Part shown: piece by piece, positions 23,158 to 35,400 of the stretch
How the letters are laid out: the number at the start of each line of letters is the position of its first letter
Numbering within the stretch: position 1 is the stretch's first letter
Source of the DNA: Harmonia axyridis
Lineage: Eukaryota > Arthropoda > Insecta > Coleoptera > Coccinellidae
Direction of reading: 5' to 3'
Length of the DNA stretch: 64,000 nucleotides
Assembly: GCF_914767665.1 (NCBI RefSeq)
Contig: NC_059507.1
Span: 34,033,270 to 34,097,269 of the forward strand
Notes under the pieces: generated by a model
The model's database searches: none
Told to the model about the DNA's origin: nothing
The model's input: the letters and a program-made list of their open reading frames with translations, nothing else
Program-made: the position numbers and the translations under genes

Positions 23158-23418
23158 CTACGTCAAATTCCTTAACCGTTTGGTTCTGGACAGGTAACAG
23201 TACCAGTAAAACAAATTGATGGTAACGAAAAGTAGCGGGAACACAATTCTGGACGCCTTGTCTATCTTAGAGACGGAGTTGAACCTAGGAGTCCTCTTTT
23301 TCTTTCTTCTTTTGGGGTGTTGATGGTCTATGGTCGTTCGTAGCTTCATCTCCCTCTGGATCTCTGGATTCGTGCTGTTCGAACTCGACGACTTGCCAGC
23401 GTCCGTTTGCCTGTTCTT
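23158..23418 (-). CDS. Grd: Grd last exon: end of intracellular loop and M4
   Basis: Encodes a basic loop end (STNPEIQREMKLRTTIDH, then a KRRKKKR run), FNSVSKIDKASR, and membrane helix M4 (IVFPLLFVTINLFYWYCYLS), with the stop at 23160-23158. The 5' boundary is uncertain: phase 0 is needed, and acceptors after TTTGAAG at 23419 or three bases on both work. The stop is sure; the start could be off. Confidence 0.75.
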   Translation of the reverse strand, partial: KNRQTDAGKSSSSNSTNPEIQREMKLRTTIDHQHPKRRKKKRTPRFNSVSKIDKASRIVFPLLFVTINLFYWYCYLSRTKRLRNLT

Positions 23419-26400
23419 CTTCAAACAGGATAGATGCGACCAACTTTGGGAAGATCTTCGAGGCATTGGGATGGTGCAGGCTGATAAGGGTATCACTTCT
23501 ATGAAGTTTGGATCGCTGTTGGTGTTGATTTGGTTGGTTGCTTCTTTGCTGTTGCCTTCCTGGAAGAATTATTTTATAATACACTGCGCAAAAGAATTAA
23601 CGCACATTATGGAAATCTCAAATTTATTCTACAACTGAAGGTGTTCTCAATGATAATTATTTTTATCAGAATTATGCATGCATATGTTATCCACTTTCAA
23701 CGTTTTTCCCCAATACAGATGTTTTTTCCCAGCAGGAATAAAAAAAATGAGATTATCAGATTTTGAATGTATTGGCTCCATTCTGAAATCAGTTGTTCTC
23801 GATCAATTCTAGTGATCAATAGTTTTTCTTTCGTTTGATTTTCTACACTCGATCGCTATGCAACGCGAAACACGCAATTTGACCCAAGAGGAATGTGCCC
23901 AAACGGTAGTTTTGCGAGAAGAAGGGTGCACATACACAAGAATTGCAGAAAGGTTTGGAGTTTCCCATACAAGTGTGTCCAGAATGCAGCGATTCAGGGA
24001 GATAGGTATAAATGTCCGAAGACCACGACACGGTAGACCACGGGTAACAACTGCTATTCAAGAACGTTACTTGAGAGTTTCTTCGTTGAGACAACGGTTC
24101 GCAACCGCTCGCCTCCTTCAAAATCAGCTTGAGCAAACTCATGGGGTGCAAATTAGCACTCAGACAATAAGAAATCGCCTCAGAGAATATGATTTGAGGC
24201 CTCGTGTCGCGGCAAGAGGCCCAGCTCTTACCCCAGCCCATCGAAGGGCGCGTTTGGATTTTGCGAGAGAGCATATCCATTGGGAAGAGGTTGATTGGGA
24301 AAGAGTTCTCTTCACAGATGAGTCTAGATTCTGCCTCTACCATTGTGATCGATGTTCCCTTGTATGCAGACGTCGACATGAAAGATATGTTCAGTGCACT
24401 CTTTCTCAATCAGCCTCTTATTTCCAATCTTCGCAAAATCCAAACGCGCCCTTCGATGGGCTGGGGTGAGAGCTGGGCCTCTTGCCGCGACACGAGGCCT
24501 TAAATAATATTCTGGGTGTTGTTACGAGAATTCAAACGATTCATAATTTTTTGTTAACCCGGACCTGGATTTTCAAGGTTCATTTGCCAAATATGAAGAA
24601 AATATACCGGGTGGTTCGTTTGATATGGCCTCAGAAAGAAACGCAATATTCATAAAACACCCTGTATCTCGGCTACGAAGAGAGTAAGACCCAATAAATG
24701 GGGTATCTCCAGAACCGCCTTGGTGCCACCTATGCACCTGTGAAGTATTTCCGTTTCCCAATGAAACACGGCCCTGCATACAAACATATTAAATGAGTGA
24801 GTACATTATTTTAAAAATGAAGTATCATGTGATTGAGTCGAATTTTCAACGTTCTGATTTCTCTCACCTTGGCAATGTACTCTGTGGTTTCTAAAGAAGT
24901 CCAGTCTTCATCTTCACTGCTGGAATCTGAGTTAAAATCGGCGCTGAAGTAGCACTCTCCAGATCCGTACTTGGTGAAATAATGGACAACTGCGAACTGA
25001 AAGGATAATTCTAAATCTTTGAATAGGGCATTTCTTATCTGAATAATAATAGTGATATTTTTCAAGTGGAAGTCTAAATCATCTCACAACTAGTTTGGCA
25101 TACAGGGTGGCCACTTTTTCAATGGGATTGTATTGGTAACTTTTAAACCATAAGAGTTAGAAGGTCGGTCAAATGGAGAAAAAGTTGCATTCATAGAAGC
25201 ATTGTCAAGCATTTCAAATAAATCGAGATTATCAGGGCCGGTTATCGAGATATCATAAGAAAAGTAAATTCTGTCATTTTGATTTTTCTTTTTTTCCCAA
25301 TTTATTTCAAATATTATAAGAAAATGTTTCAGGAATTTTTTATTCGACAGTAAATTGTTCTCAATTTGACGTAATCAGATTTCGTATCCAACGTTTCGTA
25401 CTCTCTAGACCAACCTCAACCTCATTTTTTTCAATACGGACCTGCATATTTTATGACACTTTTCAAAATGACTTTTAACGCTCAATTCAACGATATATCA
25501 TACAATGTCATTCAAACTTGATATTCAGGTGATTTTGACCCTTATCCAAATTTCTTTGGGTCGGATCTGTATTACATTTAGGTATACCTTTAGTTTAATT
25601 AAGAACATGCAATACATTTCGATGAGAAAATCAACTTAGTCATCTTGAACTAAATGGAACATATCAAAATCAAATTAAGAAACAAGTAATAATTATTTAC
25701 GTATTTCAATTCATAATAATTAAACGAATTATCATTTAATGAAAGAAAAATCGAATGATTATTCGAAAGTAAATGAAAATGAATGAAGTAAGTGTTCGAA
25801 ATGTCCACCATTTTGTAAAATGCCTTAACGGTTCTGGAACCCATACTCCTATACATTTGCTTATTTCGTCTTCTTGAATACCTTCCAATACATTCTCAAT
25901 CTTCTCGCGAGAAATCACTATTGTTGGATTTGTCATTTGTTCCAGAATCGAACTTTATTTTGATATCATTACGATATAAGTTTTGCAAGGCTTGGTATTC
26001 AAATTTAAAATCATTGTATTCGCGTCTTTTGACTATTTTATTCACATTTGATAATTTGCATTCACTACAGATCCGACCCAAAGAAAATTGGATAAGGGTC
26101 AAAATCACCTGAAAATCAACTTTGAATGACATTGTATGATATATCGTTGAATTCAGCGTTAAAAGTTATTTCGAAAAGTGTCATAAAATATACAGGTCCG
26201 TATTGAAAAAAATGAGGTTGAGGGTGGCCCAGAGAGCACGAAACGTTGGATACGAAATCTGATTACGTCAAATTGAGAACAATTTACTATCGAATAATAA
26301 AATCCTGTAACATTTTTTGATAATATTAGAAATAAAGTGGGAAAAATAGAAAAATCAAAATGACAGAATTTACTTTTCTTATGATATCTCAATAACCGGC

Positions 26401-29400
26401 CCTGATAATCTCGATTTGTTTGAACGGCTTGAAAATGCTTCTATGCATGCAACTTTTTCTCCATTTGACCGACGTTCTAACTCTTATGGTTTAAAAGTTA
26501 CCAATACAATCCCATTGAAAAAGTGGTCACTCGGTATATCCTCACCTGTATTATGGTTGCAAATATGAATGTGAAAGCCAGGAAGACGAAGAAATCCAGT
26601 GCCGTAGGATAGGGAACTTTGGGCAGGTCCGTCCTGGCTTCTAAACCCAGGAAAGTCATCGTCAATATTGTGGTGATACCTGAAAAATAAAACATTTCGT
26701 TGCACCAAAAGATGTTTGATTTTGATCGGTTCAAACCTAACCTTACCTAATGAGACACGATCAGCTGTTGCTTCCCTGTTCAACCAGAACGAAACCCAAG
26801 ATAGAACTACGAGCAAAACGCATGGACCATAGACTTGGATAAGAAAATTTCCCATGTGTCTTTGAAGGTGAAAACTGACTAGCAGCATGGAGTATTTAGC
26901 TGGAAAATTCACAATTTTTTTTTAGGAAATATGCAGGGGTGAAATGAGGAGAAAACATTTAATTCCCATGGCAAAACAATTTTACGTATAACTTTTAAGC
27001 ACACTCTGTGTCTTAACCATACCATTCTACCGAAGAAGCAAATCGTGAAGTTTACAAGGAGACTTTGCTTTTGAATTATACAAAATAGTATATTCTAAAA
27101 CTAAAACAAGTTGCAGAATGGGCTCATATTCCAACACGAATGCGAAATTCATGAATTGCCTTCTGCAACGAGTTTTAGACGATATTTTCTCTATTTCAGT
27201 CAAGATTTGTGAAATATTGTCGAAATTCAATGAAAAATTCAGATTATACATCCTAGTGACATTTGTATTGTATCTTGGTAGTTGGTGCGAATCTGCGAAT
27301 GTTACAAAAATTGACAGAATACGGAATTTGAATTTGAATCGTACGTTTCGAATTTTGAAATAATTTATAATTACGCATTAAATTCGTGGATTATGTCTGA
27401 GGAAATCGATTTAACAACAATAGAATTAAGAGAAATTGCGAATATGTCGCAAATCATTTCACTAAATCCAAATTATATTATCGTAAGTAATTGCACAAGT
27501 GCATCAAAATTACCGATAATTTTGCATGACAACGTGTTGTCATAAAAACTGCATGAGTTGCATGAGAGCCCTCCACATTCCGTGTCGGGCTCTTTCTCCT
27601 AAAATGAAAATGCCCGAATGCAGTTTCTCAAAGAAAACACGCTGGAATGCGAAATTTTCCGGTCATTTTAATGCACGAGTGTAATTCGGGGGAATATTTC
27701 CCGAATAAACTGTTACATCACTTGTCAAACTTATGTAGACTGGAATTGCCATAGATTCGAACTGTGTAAGATGCATAGAAACTATGCATCTATGAACAGA
27801 ACAATTATCGCAGTGCTGTTTCGCTTCCTACAATGCAATTATCGTAACGTAAGTAATTGCACAAGTGCATCAAAATTACCGATAATTTTGCATGACAGCG
27901 TGTTGTCATAAAAACTGCATGAGTTCATTTTCATTTTTGGAGAAAGAAAACACGCTGGAATGCGAAATTTTCCGATCATTTTGATGCACGAGTGTAATTC
28001 GGGGGAATATTTCCCGAATAAACTGTTACATCACTTGTCAAACTGATGTAGATTGGAACTGCCATAGATTCAAATTGTGTAAGATGCATAGAAACTATGC
28101 ATCTATGAACAGAACAATTATCGCAGTGCAGTTTCGCTTCCTACAAGGCAATTATCGCTGTAATTTTCGATAATTGTTCTCCATATACATAGAATTTTTG
28201 ACAGGAGGGAAATATTCGCTGTAATTTTCGATAATTGTTCTCCATATACATAGAATTTTTGACAGGAGGGAAATATTCGCTGTAATTTTCGATAATTGTT
28301 CTTCATATACATAGAATTTTTGACAGGAGGAAAATATTCTTGACAATTGACGTGTGTTGAATTTTGATAGGATTGGAAGTATGTGTCAAAAGCCACAAAA
28401 CGAAAAATATAACTGAAAACAATGTTGTAACGAGTTCATTACAGCACTGTTTTGAGAACTGTAATGAACTCATTACGGTACTGAAATAGAGAAAAGAATT
28501 ATCATAATCACTTTCATATGAATTGTTTAATAAGTACCTATGGAATATTTTTCCATGAAGGTTCAGATTTGAACCTCGACTATATCGAAATAAATTTCGG
28601 AGTATCCAGATTTCAAATGAAAAAATATCGAGAATGGATCATCGCGTTTGTAACAACCATAAATTGTAGCAAAAACATATCCAGATTTAATGAATGATGA
28701 CATATTGTGTCATTCCATCGCCTTTCGACTATGATGAATGGCAAATTGCAGAGATCTACACTCCAATTTCATATGAAACTAGATAGGCAATTGAAGCCGA
28801 AAACATATCAGGATTACCATTTAGGTCCACTGGCTTCACACTGTAAATTTCATATATTGCTTTTTATGAAGCATAAAATAAACATTAATTTAGTCGACTT
28901 ATGTCGAAATTAATTTCTTCATTTCGTTGTTGTGCAGTTTTAATTTTTCTATTTGAATTTTCAAAATAAATCGTGAGAGGAAAAGTACTAACAATTTCGA
29001 TATTTCAAATAGAACATCCTACGTACTTCTTTATCTCTATTTGTTTTCGAATAAATGATTGATTTACTTTTTTATTGTGCAAAATATAGCTGCCATTGAA
29101 CATTCATAACTTCGGTACTTGGAATCCTAGAAAGCTATAATTTCGGGTAGGGATTACCAATATCAAGTATATCATTTATGTGTGATTAATATGTTCCTAA
29201 TCATACAAATCCTGTGTGTTCAAAATCACAGGCTTTAACGAGACATACTAAAATGATAAAGGGTGCTTTTTTTTTAATGGAATGACCTGTATACATAAGA
29301 TGTATTGAAAGCAAACGAAATTTCCTTTTAGACGATATAACAGGTTACTCTACCTAAATTTGCTAATTTTCATAATAAAAAGCAAGTTTTCATCCCTGGA

Positions 29401-32400
29401 AATATTAAGACACATTTGTTTCAGATATTCATGAAATGTCATTAAACTTGTGAAATATGATAATTTGACTATCGATAATAATTTATGACATTTCATGAAT
29501 GTCTAAATAGTATATTCTAAAACAAGTTGCAGAATGGGCTCCTATTCCAACAAGAAGTGTTTTTTTATTTATTTATTTATATAAGCAGGAATACATACAG
29601 GTGATGATCACCCAACACAGTATCCACTATTTGGAATCTCAAAGTGTGCTTAATTGCTTGATTAACTTAATTGCAAAACAAGTGTTGTGAACATGAGTGT
29701 TGGAATTGCATTCTGCAACGAGTATTAGACGATATTTTCTCTATTTCAGTCAAATTTTATGAAATATAGTGGAAATTCAATGAAAAATTCAGATTAAACA
29801 TCCTAGTGACATTTGTATTGTATTTTGGTAGTTCGCGTGACTGTTACGAAAATTGATAGATTACGGAATTTCAATTTGAATAGTACTTTTCGAATTTTGA
29901 AATAATTGATAATTACGCATTAAATTCGTGAATTACGTCTGACGAAATCGCTTTAATATCAACAAAATTAAGAGAAATTGCGTATAATGATGCAACTCAT
30001 TCCACTAAATCCAAATTATATTACATTGACAACAAAAACAAAAAATATAACTGAAAACAATGCTGTAATCAGTTCATTAAAGCATCCGATTTAACGTGCA
30101 GGTTTGAAATTAACAAACAATCAATACTTCGCACGGCCATATTTACGGAACCCCTAATCCGATTTCGCCCATTAATGCAATAAATAAAATACATAAATAC
30201 ACTAGTCATTTCGAAACTGCCATCAGAGGTTAACGATTCACTCTTGGCATACAAACGTTGGACCCATTTGTTTTTATTTTTGATCACTACTTTTAGACGA
30301 TATTATCGATAACAAGTTATTCATCTCGGTTTCGTTATCGTTTCATATTTTTGTTGTCCGCACAAACTTGAACTTTGGCAACTCTGCATTGGGGCATTGA
30401 GCTACTTCAATACCCAATGATTGGGGTTAACGCATCTCCTTTCATTATTTTAATTATATTGCTTCCGTTTCTTGGAATTCTATTGAATGAAAGTGTTGTG
30501 ATTCATTTGTCGCCGATTTCTTGGAAACAATGATGCAATAACTTTTTATCTTATTGTTTTATGCGATATTGGCATTGACCCTCGATTCTTTGTAGTTATT
30601 AATGGATCCAGTAGAAATTTGGATGCAAATTATTATTATTCTTTTTTAAGTAATAAGTATCGGGTGTCCCAAATTCGTTGTCTAGAGAGGGGATCTCAAA
30701 ATCCCTTTTTAGTCCAGTCATTTAGTATTTTTACTTGGAAAGTTTTCCGGGAGTTTTGAAAATTGTTAATTTTATAGATTTTGTTGCTCTTTCCAAATTT
30801 CAACTTTGCCACCTCGTATGTTTGCCGCTCGCGCCGCCATATTGAAAAAATGACGCCCATAAGCAGTTTACGACAAATATCATTTGATGTATTGTATATT
30901 GTATGTATTGTATGTATTGTATATATTCACATTGTCCGTCACCGATCGTGTCATTCACCATCCGTTACGTTCAGTATTCTTCGAGAGAATATTTTATCTG
31001 ATGAAGTCTGTATGAACGTGTCGAAACGTGTCTGAACGGATAATGTGAATTAGCAGACAGTTGCGCTTAGTTCTGGAACACGTAATTTTCGTTGGTAATG
31101 GATTCCGAAAAATGATACACTGCGCAAAAAAAATTAACGCACATTATGGAAATCTCAAATTTATTCTACAACTGGAAGTGTTCTCAATGATATAATTATT
31201 TTTATCAGAATTATGCATGCATATATCCACTTTCAACGTTTTTCTTCAATACAGATGTTTTTTCCCAGCAGGAATAAAAAAAGATGGGATTATCAGATTT
31301 TGAATGTATTGGCTTCATTCTGAAATCAGTTGTTCTCGATCAATTCTAGTGATCAATAGTTTTTCCTTCGATTTATCTACAAGATATAGCACAGTGAACG
31401 AATATGCCACAAAATTAGAAAAAATCAAGTTAACAATTTCTATCTTTTCATGTTTACATGGCATAAATGAATGACATAAGAAATGTCGAAATAGTTATTT
31501 ATAATACAAGTGCAGAAGGCATTGGTATTCTTCCACGAGTTCAAAATTCAAAAACGAGCCACGAAGTGGCGAGTTTTGGAATGAACGAGTGGTAGAATGA
31601 GCCTTCTGTACGAGTATTATACATTATTTTCTCTAATTCATTGCATTTTCATTGAAATTAATGAAATATTTCCATAAATATAATTCAGTGCTTTTTGCAT
31701 TGAAAAATGTTGGTTGGCAGAACTGATTTCTTCAAGGCAAATTGATGAATTGACAGATAAAGCCGTGGCGGAAAGTTCGGAGTGCCAACATAGAATAATA
31801 AAATATAACCATGAAAACTGTGTGTTTCTGATATATTCTCGCACGATTTTGTTCTACAAGATGTGGAAGAATGAACGGAATAACCACAGAATTAGAGAAA
31901 ATAATATACAATGTTGCCATTATAACCATTGTAAATTGCATCGTTCCAATTAGAAAACCCTTTATTTTATAGTCCCCGACGAGAACTAGCCAGCCAGAAT
32001 CAAGAAACTGGCTCCTCTTGACCATCCAAGTAGAACTAACGGTCCAATTGAAATTTCCCGTTTATTATTTTCCGTACACAACCTCGCAACAAACTATGAC
32101 ATATACGAGAGCGTACGGCGGTGTTTGAGCGTCGAAATATTTCACGGTGCTCCTTTTATAGCGAACAATTTTACCCGGTGGGGGTTGCGGAATGCTTTTG
32201 TAACCCCCGGACAGAGAAATGTTTCGCGGATGCCAAGTTTTAAATCGTTGTCCAAACAGAGAGACCGCAAGAATTAAGAAGTGAGTTATGGTCAGAGGCG
32301 ACGTCTAATCGTCGAGTCCGGAGAGGGCTTTCCGATGGGGCAAAAAGGGCTTTTGTCTCGGCAGTTCCGCAGTGTGAAGATTTGAGGGGCAGCCACTCTC

Positions 32401-35400
32401 GGGCTGAATTGGATGAAAAACTTGGAAGTTTTCAGACTGATGATTGCCCTGCATTTACGTACAGGGTAGAACGGTGTTTTTTTCGAGGTATATAACTTTA
32501 AGTTGGCATTACTGTTCAAGATGGCGACCGATTTAACAGCTGTCAAGTGATTTATTCTCAGTTTGGTTTGGCAATTCATCATGAATAGACTCACGCCTGA
32601 ACAACGCTTGCAAATAGTGCAATTTTATTTCGAAAATAATGGTTCTGTGCGGAATACGTATCGCGCACTACGTCCATTTTATTTTGTTTAGCGATGAAGC
32701 GCACTTCTGATTGAATGGCTACGTCAACAAATAAAACTGCCGCATTTGGAGTGAAGCTAATCCTCAAGTGTATGTCGAAACACCGTTACATACAGAAAAA
32801 CTGACTGTTTGGCGCGCTTTATGGGCTGATGGAATCATTGGTCCGTATTTCTTCAAAAACGATGATGGCCAGAACGTTACAGTCAATGGTGATCGGTACA
32901 GAGCTATGATTACTATATTTTTCATTCCTGAATTGAACAACCATGATGTCCAGGAGCTGTGGTTCCAACAAGACGACGCAACATGTCACACAGCTCGTGC
33001 CACAATCGATTTATTGAAAGACACGTTTGGTGACCGCCTAATTTCACGTTTTGGACGCCTCCAAGATCTTGTGATTCAACACCGCTAGACTACTTTCTGT
33101 GGGGCTATGTAAAGTCATTGGTCTATGCGGATAAGCAACAAACCCTTGACCATTTGGCAGACAACATTCGCCGTGTTATTGCCGATATACGGCTACAAAT
33201 GTTGGAAAAAGTCAAGGAAAATTCGACGTCCAGCTTGGACTACATCCGAGCCAGCCGTGGCGGTCATATGCCAGAAATCATATTTAGAATGTAATGCCAC
33301 AAGATTATCTTGCGGATAAATAAAAATCATGTCAATCGAATAATCCATCGTTGTTTTATTGCAATTTGAAGTTCTATAGCTCTAAAAAAAACACCTTTTA
33401 TGTACGTATTTAATCTGCTACATCGTTTATCCCAGGTTTCAGTCGCTTGAAATCGTTTTGAAAGGACCTAGTGCTTAACCGAGTTGAAACGACCGATTCT
33501 CACTGACCACCGATGGAAACGCCATCGACGACTCGCAACCGCTGACGGAAAAGACACCTTACGCATCCCTTACGCCGTTTAACGCCTCAGAAAGTGCCCA
33601 TCATCATCGAAACTATATTCGTCCGTGTGTCAAACTCAAACGGCTCTATCTAAGTTTTTACTCTGAGTCTCCAACTTTCTGTAACTCTGGCTCCTGCTAT
33701 ATACGTATTCAATCTGCTATAGCGCTTCTCCCAGGTTTTATTCGCTTGAAATCGCTTTAAAAGCGCCTAGTTCGAGTGAGTTGAAACGACCAAAACTCAC
33801 TGACTGCCGATAAAAATGCCAACGGCGAATCCCACCGCTGTCGGAAAAGACACCTTACCATACCGCCGTTTAACGCCTCAGAAACTGCCCATCATCATCG
33901 AAACTACATTCGTCGGTCCGTCAAACCCAAACGACCGTTAACAAACGACCGCAGTCGCACATAATATTATATCGAATCCCTCAACAGAGTGTTATACGCC
34001 CGGGCCGATCGCCCCTCGCCTCCGAATTCGGCCTGAATGCGGGCGTCGGTGCAGAACGGATCGGCCCGCGCCCGCGGACGCGTGATGCCGTCCCGCTACC
34101 GGCCGTTATTGGGCCGGGAGATGAATAGAGGCCTCGAAAATTCGCACGCCTGTTTTGCGTCGCGACGCCGGATCCGTTTCGGCGTTTCGGGGAACGATTT
34201 ATCGGGCGGAAAACGCGTGTACGTCGATTGTCGCCGCTTACCGGGATTAACGGTGGAGTTGATCGGCGCGAAAAAATGTTTTTGTGGGAGATTCAACTGG
34301 TTGTAACGCTAGAATACCAGCTGACACTTATTTTTTTAATTCTATAATAATAATGATAGCTCTTCATTTTCAAATTATGAGATACAAGTAAAACAAGTAA
34401 AGGGTGTTTTTTTTAGAGGTATAGAACTTTAAATTGCAATAAAACAACGATGGATTATTCGATTGACATGAATTTTATTTATCCGCAAGATAATCTTGTG
34501 GCATTACATTTTAAATATGATTACTGGCATATGACCTGGCTCGGATGTAGTCCAATCTAAACGTCCAATTTTCGATTACTTTTTCCAACATTTGTGGCCG
34601 TATATCGGCAATAACACGGCGAATGTTGTCTTCCAAATGGTCAAGGGTTTGTGGCTTATCCGCATAGACCAATGACTTTACATAGCCCCACAGAAAGAAG
34701 TCTAGCGGTGTTAAATCACAAGATCTTGGAGGCCAATTCACAGGTCCAAAACGTGAAATTAGGCGGTCACCAAACGTGTCTTTCAATAAATCGATTGTGG
34801 CACGAGCTGTGTGACATGTTGCGCCGTCTTGTTGGAACCACAGCTCCTGGACATCATGGTTGTTCAATTCAGGAATGAAAAAGTTAGTAATCATGGCTCT
34901 ATACCGATCACCATTGACTGTAACGTTCTGGCCATCATCGTTTTTGAAGAAGTACGGACTGCTCTGATGGACGTTTTTGTCGACGATAAAATGGACGTAG
35001 TGCGTGATACGTATTCCGCACAGAACCATTATTTTCGAAATAAAATTGTTCTATTTGCAAGCGTTGTTCAGGCATGAGTCTATTCATGATGAATTGCCAA
35101 ACCAAATTGAGATTAAATCACTTGACAGCTGTTAAATCGGTTGTCATCTTGAACAGTAATGCCAACTTAAAGTTATATACCTCGAAAAAAAAACACCCTT
35201 TAGAAGGAATCACAAGTACAGAAAGTTGGAGACTTCTTGGAAAATGGCGACATCAATCTTCCTTCAAACTACAGACCGGTTGCACTACTTCCAGTCATTG
35301 TGAAAATTGTAGAAAAAATAATGGTAATAAGAATGATTAATTACTTAGAGTACGCAAACATCTTGACAAACAGACAGTTTGGATTCAGGAAAGGGAAAAG

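Noticed and set aside
23285..23584. Alternative minus-strand frame in the last Grd exon
   Set aside because: It ends before M4 and lacks family similarity; the other frame runs into FNSVSKIDKASR and M4.
28156..28338. CRISPR-like repeat
   Set aside because: Three contiguous 61-bp units with no spacers, in an animal genome: a minisatellite.
34037..34306. 89-codon frame in the CpG-rich island as a gene
   Set aside because: High GC keeps many frames open on both strands. No domain, no splice context.
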